A stretch of 64,000 nucleotides of DNA from Flaveria trinervia (Eukaryota; Streptophyta; Magnoliopsida; Asterales; Asteraceae). The notes under the pieces are model-generated. The model was not told the DNA's origin. It searched no databases and worked only from the letters and a program-made list of their open reading frames with translations. Made by a program: the position numbers and the translations under genes. This document shows positions 23,398-35,974 of the stretch, one piece after another; within the stretch, counting starts at the first letter, position 1; each line of letters begins with the position of its first letter. The stretch spans positions 110,413,706 through 110,477,705 of the forward strand of contig CM046442.1 in assembly GCA_025506515.1 (NCBI GenBank). Reading direction: 5' to 3'.

Positions 23398-24209
23398 TGC
23401 AGGATTGGTTTTGGTCACTTAACAAATTTATCTCTTAAACTCACAAGTTCACACTCCAATTGATGAAGCAGATGCTCTTAAGAGTTGATAATAATATACT
23501 AAGTAAACAAACATAATAAATAGTTTTCAAAATACTTGAATATATTACTTCTCAACTTAAAGTTACAGGACTCTTACAAGCATAAAACTGAGTTTACAAT
23601 GAGAACTATATATATACTACTATCTACAACCGGTTATACTAAGATTACCAACTGGGAGATTACTACTAACAAATACTAATTGGTGGTAGTAAGTATCTAA
23701 GATAAAATACTATCCCAGATAAGGTAGTCATGACAGGTTCATGACTTACCTTTTTGTAACCAACTAACGTTAGTAACTGTACTAATTGATAAACAATGAA
23801 TAGTGAATAAAGTATGGTTAACCACATGAGTGTGGGAAAACGCCATGCAGTATCTCAGAGGTTGCAACGGTTGTTAGAAGGACCATATCCACTGTTAGAT
23901 AGTAGGTTCTTTTGAAACCACTTATACTTCAGAAGAGTCTACTTCTTCTGAGACTTCTTCTAATCTACAAGTCTTTATACTTCAGAAGTCTTTTGCCTTG
24001 AGGTCTCCCAAGTGTTTGTCTTCGGGAGATGAATACACTTTGTCTTTGAAAGACAGGGTTCCTTCTTCGGAAGTTCTTCTACTTAATCTTCGGAAGTTCT
24101 TCTACTTAATCTTCGGAAGTACATCTTTGCCATCGGAAGTCTTTATCAGTTGTACCAAAAATCATTCTAAAGTGTTGTTTTGGTTGCACCAGCCTTATAT
24201 ATCCCAACA
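23398..24209 (-). repeat. 3' LTR of element F
   Basis: 812 bp; minus strand begins TGTTGGGATATATAAGG and ends CCTGCA. Homologous LTRs are 27734-30662, 34403-35974 (both with insertions) and 43913-44360 (partial). It contains CTTCCGAAG/CTTCTGAAG-type words in U3. Confidence 0.85.
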
Positions 24210-24220
24210 AACTCCCCCTA
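24210..24220 (-). other. polypurine tract of element F
   Basis: Minus strand TAGGGGGAGTT, abutting the 3' LTR. Confidence 0.85.
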
Positions 24221-27200
24221 GGTTGATGCTACCAAAACTTCATTATCTTTAACTTCTCAACACTTTTAGCACCAAGGAAAGAAAATGTCGGTCTGTCTCC
24301 TTATTCTTTCCAGAGGTGGTGTTGAGAAGTTGGTACAGATACTTTATGGATAACATATCCAGTCTGTTACTTTGGATAACATGTACCCTTTGCTATGGCT
24401 CTCAGAAGAGATTTAGCTAACAGGATTTATAGTCATACTCCTATCTAACTATAGGTTCCAAGTCAGGTCTTTCAACCATTTAAAGAATGGTCTTCCCCTT
24501 TATTGACCCTTCCTTTTCTGCCTTCTTCTTTGGTTTCAACTCTTCTTCAATCTTTGCTCTTATCGTCAACTCAGCAAGGTGAAGGCTGCTAAGGTGATTC
24601 TGAATGTGAGCAGTTGTGTAAGAGTTGAAGGAGTTGAAGAATGGCTTCTCTGCTGACTAAGAAATGTCAAATCTACTTGAGTGAAGCATAGATTAAGTGT
24701 TGTGTTTGTTGACCTCACCATTCTCTATTTCCATAACAAAGTTGTGAGAAGAGTCTTCAAAACTCCATTGGATAATTCTCTTCCTAGGAATGAGGGTTGA
24801 TTTGGCAGTCTATTCCCCTTCCTGGTGTCCAAGAGATTCACCAGTATTCTTCTTAGCTTCTTTTCTTCATCATTGAGTGAATCAGAGTTTGTTGCTAAGA
24901 GCTGAAGTGCCTGATCCATAGTTCCTCTAGGTGAATCAAGAAATGCTTCGCTTATGAGGGAACTGGAAGAGCCATCAACGAATGTTAATTTGATGGACTA
25001 ATCTTCACAGGAAATTTCACTCAAAGTAGTACAATTAATGAGCCTTTTCTTGATTTCCTTAAATTCCTCCAAGTTTAGAGGTTTACTTGACTTAGAGGGT
25101 AGTTTGGATGAAGAGTGAGTGGTTGATTATTGGGTAGAAGAGGGTTGAATTATGGGGAATGTTTTGGGTTTTAGAATAGGTAACGGAGGTGGTTGTTGTG
25201 AAGCAATGGGTAAGGATGAGGGTATGGCTGATGGTGTAGGTTCAGGGGTGTAAGGTCTGTGGTTGGTTCAATTTTTATTGGGAAGTGAAAGGGTGTTGGA
25301 TCAAGTTTAGGTTGAGGTACAGGTTTTGGGTGTCATCCTCTAAAAACTTGGGTAAACCTCCTTCCTTCTTCCCGAACGAATGCCAACCTTGATGTCACTG
25401 ACATGTAGCTGTAGGGTCTGCTCAGACATGGGGACAACTTGTCTGCTAGGGAAGCCATGGGCTCTAAGATATGCCTTCATCCCGGCTTTGTCTCCTATCT
25501 TCTTAGCTGCCACAAATTGTTCTTCTTCCTCTTTCCTCATTTTCTCCCTAAGCTTTTCCTAGGCTGCCTTTTCCTCTCGTTATCCATTTGATCTTGTTCT
25601 TTGTGGAAAAGCCATAAGATCGTGTCATTGTCATGAGGAGTTAGTTCTTTAATAGAGTAGCCCCTAAAGCATAAGATGGTTGTCTACTCACTCCTCAGCT
25701 GTTGCTCAACTTCCTCTTTCTTTCTTTCTTTTCTCTTCTTCTTCTACGGCCGACCTTACAGCTTCCTGTTATCTTTTCGCAGCAGGGTTTCCTTTTCTAA
25801 CTCCACCAGCTCCTCAAGTGGTAAGATGAGCACATCTTCATTTGCTACTCCAAGATTGACAAGTTTGTGAATAATCTCCACCCTTTTCTTGTTGTTGATA
25901 GCCGCCTAGGCCACCATAGCTGCTTTGCTATTGGCATTTATGAGCTTTGTAGTGGTGAGTCTACCTTTTCTTTTAAGCTTCTCCATCCTTTCCTCCTCTA
26001 ACAATTCTTCTACAATCATATTCCTTTCACCTTTGATATCTTTGGAAGTTTGAGCCTTTGGAGATTCTGGTGCAGAGGATTTAGTTTGATGGGTTGTGAT
26101 TTGAGCTTGAGGTTATGAAGGTGTTTAAGTAAGAGGTGTTTTGGGAAAGTCTTCACTATTTACCTTACAGGCTAGTTCAAGAATTGCCTCTGTGATAATT
26201 AGATCATCAGACAAAGAAGAGAATCCTTCTGCAGCTTGCACTTCAGCTTTGAAAGTTAGTGCTATAGCATTACTTGTCCCAACTAATTCAGTTGCTGGGC
26301 CATTACTCCCTATATCTCCTTCGAAATCTATCTTAGGTTCAATGTGAACCTTAGGTTGACCAACTTCTTCCCTAGTGGTAGGTGGTGCATTCAGCCTTTG
26401 AAGCTCTTAAGATCCAAAGTATGCCATAACAACATGTAGACTTGGTTGCTCAATATAGGAACTCATTAGAAACTTAGTTAAGAATCTATTAAGATCCATA
26501 AGCATCTTTGGCTCCACTTGAAGAATGATAGGAGGTGGCTCGGGGAAAACATTTGCTTGTTGAGTAGGGTATCTTGAAGATAGTGTTGAAAGAGCCAAGC
26601 ATTACTCCACATGTGTATCACTGAACATTCTCCCCTTTTTGTAGCATCACCTTGAGAGCTTGATGAGCTAGAGGAAGAAGTCAGAAAGACTTGAACCGGT
26701 ACATGCCTAATAAATCTCTCAATCTTTGTCGCAACTAGTTAAGCCTTAAGATTTTCAGTCTCAAGTTTTTAAGTGGCAGACCTATCCTCTAAAGTCTTCA
26801 CCTTTGATTTAAGGTTTGAGACTTTAAAAAGTAGGTCTCTTATGATAAGTTTCATACTTCCCACATCTTCTTTAGAAGAATCATGGTGAGATGAGATAAC
26901 ATACCGTGTATGTTCATCTTTACCACCGGATGTGGTTTCTTGGCACCCTGGTTTCCTTTGCAAGGTGATGTCTCTTTTAGGGTCATCAACAGGCAGAGTT
27001 GTCGTAGACTCAGTCTTGTAAATGGTACTACTGTCATGAGAGTCCAATGAGACACAATGAGACTCACCTCAGTTTGGCTTTTCTAATAGGGGCTAGAAGT
27101 CAGAGGTTTCTCTAGGCTCAGTTGATATTTAGATAGGGGTTGTAGATCAACATCATGGCCTTGGAGGAACATGAAATCTTTATCAGTACTGGTAGTAGGC

Positions 27201-27733
27201 CAGTAAAGGATATGGAGGTTATGCCTAATGACCCGGGACCTTGATCAATATCTAGAGACATAGAGCCTATGATTTGGGTGTCCCTTGTTTGTTGTTTAGG
27301 GGAGTATAGCGACTCACCCTAAAGGCAGTTAGTTTGGGTTTGGGACTCATGGGGTTGAGACTGAGGAGACTTAATACCCTTATTGAGGTCAAGTGATAAG
27401 GATGGTTGGACCTCAGACTGAGTGGGAGCCAATTTTTCCACTCTAGCCTTTTTGTTACATGGGTAACTTGTTTAATAAGAGAAGATTGAACAAGGGTTTG
27501 CTTGTAGCGTCTTTGATATGTATATTTGATGGGACAGGAAGGAGAATTGGTTTTGAAGTGGTTATAGCTGGTGTGGGTTCATCACTTGTAGGGTGCCCAG
27601 GGATGTCACAAGGAGTCATTGGCTCAATCATACCTTGAAGAAGTGCAGTATGTCTTCCAGTGAAGTTAACAAACACCCTATTAAGAACCTTGAAGGTGCC
27701 CAGCCTTATGAGAGGGATAGGAAGAGTAGCAGC
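24221..27733 (-). pseudogene. ORF3 of element F, C-terminal part (broken)
   Basis: Minus-strand segments match the same region of element C (30673-34012). Near 27700-27600 is VFVNFTGRHTALLQGMIEP, then a Pro/Ser/Thr-rich linker, KVSNLKSKVKTLEDRSA near 26800 (coiled coil), and Lys/Glu-rich helices through 26000-25600. QTLQLHVSDIKVGIRSGRRK lies near 25430-25370, and DQALQLLATNSDSLNDEEKK near 24915-24855. Numerous stops. Plus-strand Ser/Leu-rich open frames here are complements of the Lys/Glu-rich helices. Upstream continuity is with 35975-36603 across nested element C. Confidence 0.65.
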
Positions 27734-30662
27734 TGCAAGATCAAGGTTGGTAACTCAACACAATTGTTATCACTCTAACTCACTAAATTACAATCGGTTT
27801 GATGTAGCAGAATCCTTTGAGAGTTGATAATTATATACTAAGTAAATATGACAGAAGAAATAATTTTCAGGATGCTTGTATATATTACTTCTTAACTCAA
27901 AGTGTTACAAGACTCTTTCAAGCTTTATGAATAAGTTATAATGATAAACTATATATACGACTATCTACAGGCGGTTATACTTTGATACCAACTGGAGACT
28001 TATGACTAAACAAATACTACATTGCTAGAAGTAAGGTATCTAAGATAAACTACGATTCTGTAAGGTCCCGTTCCCGGGACGCTCACAGTTGGTCAATTAT
28101 CTCACAAAAACATACATATAATATTTAACATTATTAAAAACATTGCAGCAGAATTAACTTTAACCATCTCATATATAAATAATCGCTTTTGCAAAATAAT
28201 ACAACATTGTTAACAATTACAAAACATCATTTGTTCGCATTACAATGCAAATACATTATCGTTACACAAAATGGATACCATCCAAAATGAGCCAAGTAGC
28301 CACCCGTGCCATCCTCAGGAACCATCACCTGCCAACTAGAAACACATAAAAGTCAGCGTTGCTAAATAAGTTGTAGTTTTAAAATAAAATATACTTTACT
28401 TTCGTTCAAAACTGTTCTTTTCATCACACGTGATCATGCATCATACATACACATAGATAATATCACTATTATCTTCCTTTACTGTTCTTTAACTTCTTTC
28501 TTTACTTCTTTCTGGATTAGTGTCATCAGCTATACCCCAAACATATGCAAAAAGCAGGTACTAGGCCGGAGATCATGAATGACTTCCATAACGCACATAG
28601 CCTGTCACTAGCAGTGGGGCAAGTGACAAAGATCCCATCTATATACTACACCCAATCGTATGCACGAAGGGGGTACTGGGCCGAAGATCATAAATGACAT
28701 CCATAACGGACATAGCCTGGCACTAACACCAGGGTGAGTATCCACTATCATCCATGTACTATACAACTGGCCAGTCACAAAGACTAGTCTCCTGTGTGTA
28801 TCCTTGTGGGTTAGCTAAACCACACACAGTTGAGCTAACGACATTTTAGATTCGTGCACCTCTGTACATTTTCTTTCAAGACTTTCTTTACTTTCACTTT
28901 TATTAATGCAAATATTCATTCATACTTTACGTTCCTGTTTTCATTATCTTCCGCTTTACGTTACATAATACTTTTCCATTTACATTCACGACTATACCAC
29001 GTAAAGCCATGAAAAATAAACATACATAATAAGGAACATAAACATACATAACCATAAGGCATCATCATCATACATGACATAACAATCATCAATCATCATC
29101 ACAAAGTCAACTTACTTCACCCCCGGGAACATCCCCAGTCAAAGCCTACACTTTACATTTTTTCCAAAATTTCAAAAAATATTCCAAGTCTTAGGCGCAT
29201 GGGCACTATGTAGGCACATGGCCTTTCAGGCGCATGGGAACACTTAGGCATATGGGGAACTTCGGGCACATGGACACTATTAAGGCGCATGGCCAACACT
29301 TAAGCGTCTGGGCACATGAACACTTAGTGCATAGGCACTATGCAGGCGCATGAGTGCCTAGGCACATGGGCTTTCTAGGCGTGTGGAAACTTAGTCAAAT
29401 TTATCCTATTCGTAGGTGCATGGCTACTACTTGGGCGCATGAACTTTTGGCGCATGGGAACACTTAGGCAGTTATTAACCGTTGGGTGCATGTACCATTT
29501 TCAAGTGCATAGGCAACCAACCTATACTATAATCATTCCAATTAAGTTCTAATCATCAATCTAACATGTTCTAAGCTTAGTTCTAACATTCTAAGCAACA
29601 AAACATGAGCATAACACAATCATAACAACACGTACCACCCAAAATCAAACCCACCCGCATATATACACGCACATACATACGAGTACACACCCACATTTTA
29701 TTAAAACGTTTAAACATGCATTTCTAGCCCCAAAATCCGTTAAAAAGGTAAAAAGAGGGGTTCTACAACTCACCTTAGCAGCCTTTGGGTATGAATTCCT
29801 TCAAAACCCATTTGCTATGAGTTCAACACCTAGAGACCCACCAAAAACACGCAACCGAAAACATAAACAAACACAACTAAGGCATAGGCCAGTTAAGAAC
29901 ATCACAAAACCAAGAATTCTTACCTTGAATTCAACTTCTACTCTTGTTTTTTCAAGACCCGAAATTCTACACGTTCTCTCTCTAAAATCCAAAGGTAGAG
30001 TGTGTGTGTAACATTATGGGCGGCCATGACTCGTTTTACACCCACTTTTAGGAACTTTTGTCCTTTTTGACACTTTTAACCCCTCAACATGGGTTAAAAT
30101 ATGTTTTCTTCCTTTTTCTTCATTCTATTCTTTCTTTCATGACTATTAAAAATATCCGAGTGTTACATATCCTAGATTAGATAGTCACAACATGTCCATG
30201 ACTTAACTTTTGTCACCAACTAAAGTTGGTAACTGTACTAACTGATAAACACTGATTAGTGGAATAAACTATGGTCAACTACATAGGCATGGGATAATGC
30301 CATGCGGTATCTTAGTGGTTGCAGCGGCTTGTCAGAAGGAGTATACTTATGTCCACTGGTTCATAGTAGGTTCTTCCGAAGTTCATCTGAAGCCACTTAT
30401 ACTTCAAAAGAGTCTACTTCTTTTGAGACTTGTGCTGATCTTTATGACTTCATCGTTTAGAAGTAGTTGCCTTGAAATCATCTAAGTGTTGATTTTCGAA
30501 AGGAGAATGACTTTGTCTTTGGAATTTAGGATTTCTCTTCACAAGTTCTTTTGGCCTTAAGCTTTGGAAGTTCAGCTTTTCTTTTTGGAAGTTCTTTCAT
30601 AGTTGCACAAAAATTGTTTCTAAGTGTTTGTTTTGGTTGCACCAACCTTAATTGATCCAACA
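27734..30662 (-). repeat. 3' LTR of element C, split by a 2.1-kb LTR
   Basis: Minus strand TGTTGGATCAATTAAGG (from 30662) to GATCTTGCA (27734). Removing 28059-30167 leaves about 820 bp, the same length as F's LTR. Confidence 0.8.
28059..30167. repeat. 2.1-kb solo LTR, probably Ty3/gypsy
   Basis: TGTAAGGTCC...GTGTTACA, 2109 bp, inserted in the C 3' LTR. The uninterrupted homologue (near 34720-34735) reads ...CTACTATCCTAAG, so TATCC was the target; flanks are GATTC (28054-28058) and TATCC (30168-30172), an imperfect duplication. No gag or pol inside and no primer site at either edge, hence solo. Gypsy assignment rests on size and on TGTAA...TTACA ends typical of plant chromovirus LTRs, not on coding sequence. 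29180-29510 holds about a dozen GGCGCATGG-type words. The rest (28100-29100 and 29520-30160) shows nothing else recognisable. Confidence 0.65.
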
Positions 30663-30672
30663 AACTCCCCTT
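30663..30672 (-). other. polypurine tract of element C
   Basis: Minus strand AAGGGGAGTT, next to the 3' LTR; one G fewer than in F. Confidence 0.75.
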
Positions 30673-33600
30673 AGGTTGATACTACCAAAACCTCACTTGT
30701 GTATGCTTCTCAAAACTTTCAGCACTAATGAGAGAAGGTACTTATTTGTTTCTTTATTTTTTCCAAAGGTGGTGCTGAGAAGCTTGTACAAGTCATTTGT
30801 CGACACAAGATCTAGTATATTACTTTGAATGACATATACCCTCTGTTGTGTCCCTCTAAAAAAGTTAGTTGATGAGAGTTTTAATCATACTCCCATCAAA
30901 CTATGGGTTCCAATCCTGGGCCTTCAACCATTTGCAAGAAAGCCTTTCCTTTGGCGACTAACCCTTTCCTTTCTTCCCCTTCTCTTAGCTTCAACACTTC
31001 TTCAATTTTGGCCATTGCAGTTAATTTAGCCATATAAAGGTTGCTTAGATAGTTTCTTATGTGAGTAGCCACTTAAGAGTTGGAGGGATTGGAGAATGGT
31101 TTCTCTGCTAACTCAGCAATGTCAAATATGTTGGAGCGTAATAGAAAAGATGCATTAAGTCAACTGACTTCACCATTCTCTCTTTCCACAACAAAGTTGT
31201 TAGAAGAGTCTTCACACCTCTACTATATTATCTTCTTCCTAGGAACAATATGTAGCTTGTCTTCCTTCCTAGAGTCCAGTAGAGTCGCTAGCTTTCTTTT
31301 TAGCTTCTTCACCTCTTTCTCAAGGGAGTCAAAGTTAGTTGCAAGAGTCTGAGAGCCTTGTCCAGTGTTTCTCTTGGCAGATCAAGGAATTGTTCTCTTG
31401 TGAGGAAACATGAGGAACCATCAGTAAAGTTTAATTTGATGGACCCCTCCTCATAAGAGATATCACTCAGAGTGGTGTAGTTGATGAGCTTCCTCTTGAT
31501 CTCCTTGAACTCTTTCAAGGTCAGAGGTTTGGATGATTGAAAAGATGATTTGGGTGGTTGTTGGGTGAACATCGGTTGGGTTCTAGGAAGTGTTTGGGTT
31601 TGAGGATAGGTAGTGGTGGTGGTTGTTATGATGTAGTAGGAGAGGATGAGGATAAGGTTCATGATGTGGGTTAAAGGGTGTATTGGTTCAGGTTAAGGTT
31701 GAGGTGTGGTTAGAGTTTGGAAGTCATCCTTTATATACTTTTGTATACCTCTTTCCTTCTTCCTGAGCAAATGTCAGCCTTGATGTCATTGACATGTCGG
31801 TGTAGGGTCCTTTCTGACATGGGGCCAACTTGTCTGCCAGATAAAGCCATGGGCCTTAAGATAAGCCTTTATCCAAGCTTTGTCTCCCGTCTTCTTTGTT
31901 GCTACAAGTTGAGCTTCTTCTTTTTTCTTCTTTTCTCCTTCAGCTTTTCCCTAGCTACCTTTTTCCTTTCCTTCTCTATTTGATCTTGCTCTTTATGAAA
32001 AAGCCACAAGATTATGTCATTATCATGAGGAAATAATCCTTCAGGAGAGTAGCCCCTAAAACATAAGAAGGTTTTCCTCTCACTCTTCAGCTTTTGTTCG
32101 GCTTCTTTTTTCTTCTTTTGTTTTTCTTCCTTTAAGGCCACCCTTTGTGCTTACTCTTGTTCTTTCTTTAGTAGGGTTGCCTTTTCTAACTCCACTAGCT
32201 CCTCAAGTGGTAGGCGGAGCACATCTTCACTTGCTGCTCCTAGATTGACAAGTCTATCAATGATCTCCACCCTTTTTTGGTTATTGATAGCCTCCTTGTT
32301 TGCCGCAGCTGCTTTGCTACTTGCAGCTAATAGCTTCCTAGTGGGGTGTCTACCTTTTCTCTTATGTTTTTCCAGCCTTTCTTCCTCTAGCAGTTCTTCC
32401 GCAGTCATCTTCCTCTTGCCTTTGATGTCTTTAGAAGCTTGAGTCTTTGGAGATTCAGGTGTAGAGAATTCAGGTCGGTGGGTGGTGATTTGATTTTGTG
32501 GTGATGAAGGTGCTTGAATGAGAGGAGTTCTGAGAAAGTCTTAACTGTTTATCTCAGAGTCCAAGTCAAGAATTGGTTCTGTGATAATTAGATCACCAGA
32601 CGAAAAGGATAATCCTTCTACAACTTGTACTTCAGCTTTGGAAGTTAGAGGAATTTCACTTCCTATCCCAACTAATTCAATTTTTGCACCATTAGTCCTT
32701 ATATCCCCTTTGAAATCAATCTCAGGTTCAATGTGGACCTTAGGTTGACCACTCCTTCCATGGTGGTTGGAGGTGCATTCAACCTTTAAAGCTCATCAGC
32801 TCCAAAGTATGCCATAACAACATTCGGACTTGGTTGTTCAAGTGAGGATCCTATTAGGACTTGGTTAGGATATCTTGAGGATAGAGTAGAAAGAGTTAAG
32901 CTTTGCTGCTCCACATGTGTTTCACTTTGAACTTTCTCACCCTTTTTGGTAGCATCATCTTGAGAGTTTGATGAGCTAGAGGAAGAATTCAAAGAGACTT
33001 GGACTGGTACATGCTTAATAGATCTCTCAGTTTGTTTCTTAGCTAGTTAGGCCTTGAGATTTTCAATCTCATGTTGTTGAGTGGTAGACCTATCCTCTAA
33101 AGTCTTAACCCTGGATTCAAGGTTTGAGACTGTAGAAATAAGGTCTCTAATTATGAGTTATATGCTACCCTCATCTTCTTTAGAAGTATCATAGGGAGAT
33201 GAGGTAACATACCTAGTATGTTCATCCTCACCACTAGATGTGGTTTCTTGGCACCCTGCTGAATGATGTCTCTTTTAGAGTCATCAATGGTCAAAGTTGT
33301 TGTAGATTCAGTCTCAGAAATGTAACCATACATGAGTCCTCTCCACATCAGTAGGACTCACCTCAGTTTGGGTTCTCTGTTGGGGGCTAGAAATCAGAGG
33401 TTTCTCTAGGCTCAGTTGATCCTTAGATGGGTGTTATGGATCAATATCATGGCCTTGAAAAGATATTATTTATTCATCATTTCCTATTAAAAGGTCAAAA
33501 AAGGATATGGAAGTTATGCCTAATGACTTGGGACCCTAGTTAATGTCTAGAGGCATTTAGCCTATGATTGGGCTATCCCTTTTTGGCTGCTTAAGGGAGT

Positions 33601-34012
33601 ATAACGACTTACCCTGGAGGGCTTAAAGTTTGGGTTAAGGCTCATAGGGTTGATACTAAGGAGACTTACTTCCCATATTTAGGTCAATAGTGAAGGATGG
33701 TAGGACCTCAGAGTGAGTGGGAGCCGATGTTTCTACTCTAGCCTTTTTGGATTGAACAGGGGGAACTTGTTCAATCAGAGAAGATTGAACAAGGGTGATT
33801 TGCTTGGAGCATCTTGGATATGTATATTTGATAGGATGGGAAGGAAGATTTGGAATTGAGGTGGTTATTGCTGGTGTGGGTTCATCGCCTGTGGGGTTAA
33901 TAGGGATGTCTCCAGGAATATTTGCTCAATCATACCTCGAAGAAGAGTAGTATGTCTTCCGGTGAAGTTGGTGAACACCCTCTTCTACACCTTGAAGATG
34001 GCTGGCCTCATG
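30673..34012 (-). pseudogene. ORF3 of element C, C-terminal part (broken)
   Basis: Begins just after the gag deletion junction with RVFTNFTGRHTTLLRGMIEQ (near 33990-33920). It continues with a Pro/Ser/Asn-rich linker (33850-33100), Ser-rich and coiled-coil stretches (33100-32790), and strongly charged helices at 32408-32151 (EELLEEERLEKHKRKGR, NKEAINNQKRVEIIDRLVNL). A Lys/Glu-rich run with the island FLCFRGYSPEGLF follows (32141-31902), and a last segment at 31662-31309 reads SDISYEEGSIKLNFTDGSS. More open than the F copy. Function unknown; the charged coiled coils suggest protein-protein or nucleic-acid contacts only. Confidence 0.65.
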
Positions 34013-34270
34013 TGATGGAGTTTGGTATAACTGTAAGCAATACAACCATGGCATTGCTATCGATATACATTTTCTTAAGGCCTTCATCTGAGTAATCTTC
34101 AACAACTTTCTCTATCATGGCACCCTTACCAGCCATTGCAGCTACTTTTGGCTTGTAAGGACCATTGATGATAGACCTCCACATTTTGTTGTCTTTATAC
34201 TTAATGAAGCCTTAAATATGCATGCTCCAAGATTGAAGTTTTCGGGAGTGATGATAGGGGATTTTGTCAT
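34013..34270 (-). pseudogene. gag N-terminal stub of element C
   Basis: ATG at 34270 (MTKSPIITPENFN), closely matching the gag start of element F (43781, MTKAPIITPDNF). It reads with stops to IPNSI-like residues. At about 34012 (ATGGAGTTTGG on the plus strand) homology to gag ends and ORF3 begins: the breakpoint of a deletion removing the rest of gag and all of pol. Confidence 0.7.
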
Positions 34271-34388
34271 TGTTCCCGGTTCAGACTGAGATAATTTCTG
34301 GTTGCTGGCTGTTTTGAGTGATGTAAGTGTATAAGGAATGAAACGGGTTGATTTGGATGATACAATCACACAAATAAGAGCCAATGAA

Positions 34389-34400
34389 GCTCTGATACCA
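34389..34400 (-). other. primer-binding site of element C
   Basis: Minus strand TGGTATCAGAGC, two bases after the LTR end GATCCTGCA. An exact match to the usual plant copia site complementary to initiator methionine tRNA. Confidence 0.9.
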
Positions 34401-34402
34401 AT

Positions 34403-35974
34403 TGCAGGATCGAGGTTGGTCACTAAACACAATTGTTATCACTCAGACTCTCTAAATTACACTTAGTTTGATGTACCAGAATCCTCTGAGAGGTGATAAT
34501 AATATGCTAAGTAAACAAGACACAATGAATAATTTTCAAGATACTTGTATATATTACTTCTCAACTCAAAGTGTTACAAAATGCTATCCAACTTTTTGAA
34601 TGAGTTACAATGAGAAACTATATATACTACTATCTATAGCCGGTTATACATAGATACAGCTGGAAACTTACGACTAAACAAATACTACATTACTAGAAGT
34701 AAGGTATCTATGATAAACTACTATCCTAAGTTAGATAGTCACGACATGTCCATGACTTACCTTTTATAACCAACTAAAATTGGAACTATACTAGCATATA
34801 AAACAATGAACAATGGAATAAAGTATGGTCAACTACATGGCCATGGGAAAATTTCATATAGTATCTCAGGGGTTGTAGCGGCTTGTTAAAAGGAGCATAG
34901 TTTTGTGTTAGGGATCGTGTACGGGACGATGTACTAACTGATTAACATGTAAACCGAATCAAATAGTGCGGAATCCTATTTGATTAGAGATCCAATAAGT
35001 GAGAATGCACGTAGAAACAATTATGTAATTTAATCTGACGTTAAGAATTGATTAGGAATCGATCTACTGCGATCTATGAACTTGGAGTATGATCTTAGAG
35101 GTCTCTCGATGGCTAGGGTATGTCTGGAGTTAAAGTGTGTTTAATGCTTACGTTTTTCCATGAATTAGGTGGTATTTATAGGTTTAGGTTTCTCATTCGG
35201 GCGACTGAGCCATTAGCATGGTTCAGTTGTGCGATGGAGCCAAGCGTTGATCCATTCGCACGACTGAGTGTTCAGTAATGCGACTGAGTCATTTGCATGA
35301 AGTTGTTCAGGCGTATGGACTATTTAGGCGCATGGACACTTAGTCGCATGGCCATTCGGATGCATGACCACTGTTGGGGCGCATGGTCCATTCGAACGCA
35401 TGACATCTTCATCTTACTAAGTTTGAACGTATTCAGTATTATTACATTATTTATACTAGTTTAAACAACCACAAACCTATATAATCAATTCAATATGCAT
35501 TAAACAACTCATTAGTGAAATATTAAAATTATAATCACAACCAAAAATTTACATTTCATTAAGTACCCAAGTATTACAAGTGTAAGACATTAAAGACATA
35601 TTACATTAAGTTCAGAAACACACATGTACCTACATTTTGTCCACTGGTTCATAGTAGGTTTTTCAGAAGGTTAACTGGCTTTACAAGAACTTGTTCTTCC
35701 GAATCCACTTATAATTCGAAAGAGACTACTTCTTCCGAGACTTGTGCTGATCTTTATGACTTCATCCTTCAAAAGTAGTTGTCTTGAAATTTTCTAAGGA
35801 TTGAGCTTTAGAAGGAGATTGACTATGTCTTCGAAAGTCATTATATCTCTACGTAAGTTCTTTTGGCCTTAAGCTTTAGAAGTTCAACTTTTCTTTTCGG
35901 AAGTTCTTTAAAAGTTGTACAAAAATTGTTTCTAGATGCTTGTTTTAGTTGCACCAGCCTTACTTGATCCAACA
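34403..35974 (-). repeat. 5' LTR of element C, split by a 729-bp LTR
   Basis: Minus strand TGTTGGATCAAG (from 35974) to GATCCTGCA (34403). It contains solo LTR 34906-35634; without it and its duplicated TTTTG the length is about 838 bp. Confidence 0.85.
34906..35634 (+). repeat. 729-bp solo LTR with perfect target duplication
   Basis: TGTTAGGGATCG...GTACCTACA flanked by TTTTG on both sides (34901-34905 and 35635-35639), a clean 5-bp target duplication. TATTTATA at about 35172 suggests plus orientation. The putative leader (35200-35410) mixes GCGACTGAG and GGCGCATGG words. No coding sequence; family not identified. Confidence 0.85.

Larger units (their letters stand above)
27734..35974 (-). 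mobile_element. pol-less copia element C nested in element F
   Basis: Both LTRs, an exact primer site, the first ~85 codons of gag, ORF3 C-terminal part and a PPT are present, but protease, integrase, RT and RNase H are all missing. This is the layout of a non-autonomous deletion derivative of the F family. It interrupts F's ORF3 between 35975 and 27733. Flanking pentamers (minus strand GTAGG before, GCTGC after) do not form a clean target duplication, so recombination after insertion is possible. Each LTR carries a later insertion. Confidence 0.7.

Noticed and set aside
25380..25870. Plus-strand Ser/Phe/Leu-rich reading frames (also 31717-31983, 32245-32442)
   Set aside because: They are complements of the Lys/Glu-rich coiled-coil part of minus-strand ORF3.
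23398..35974. One simple array insertion bounded by 23398 and 35974
   Set aside because: Flanking bases TTTTA and CCTAC do not match, and ORF3 reading and LTR/PPT order show that 23398-27733 belongs to element F and 27734-35974 to a nested element.
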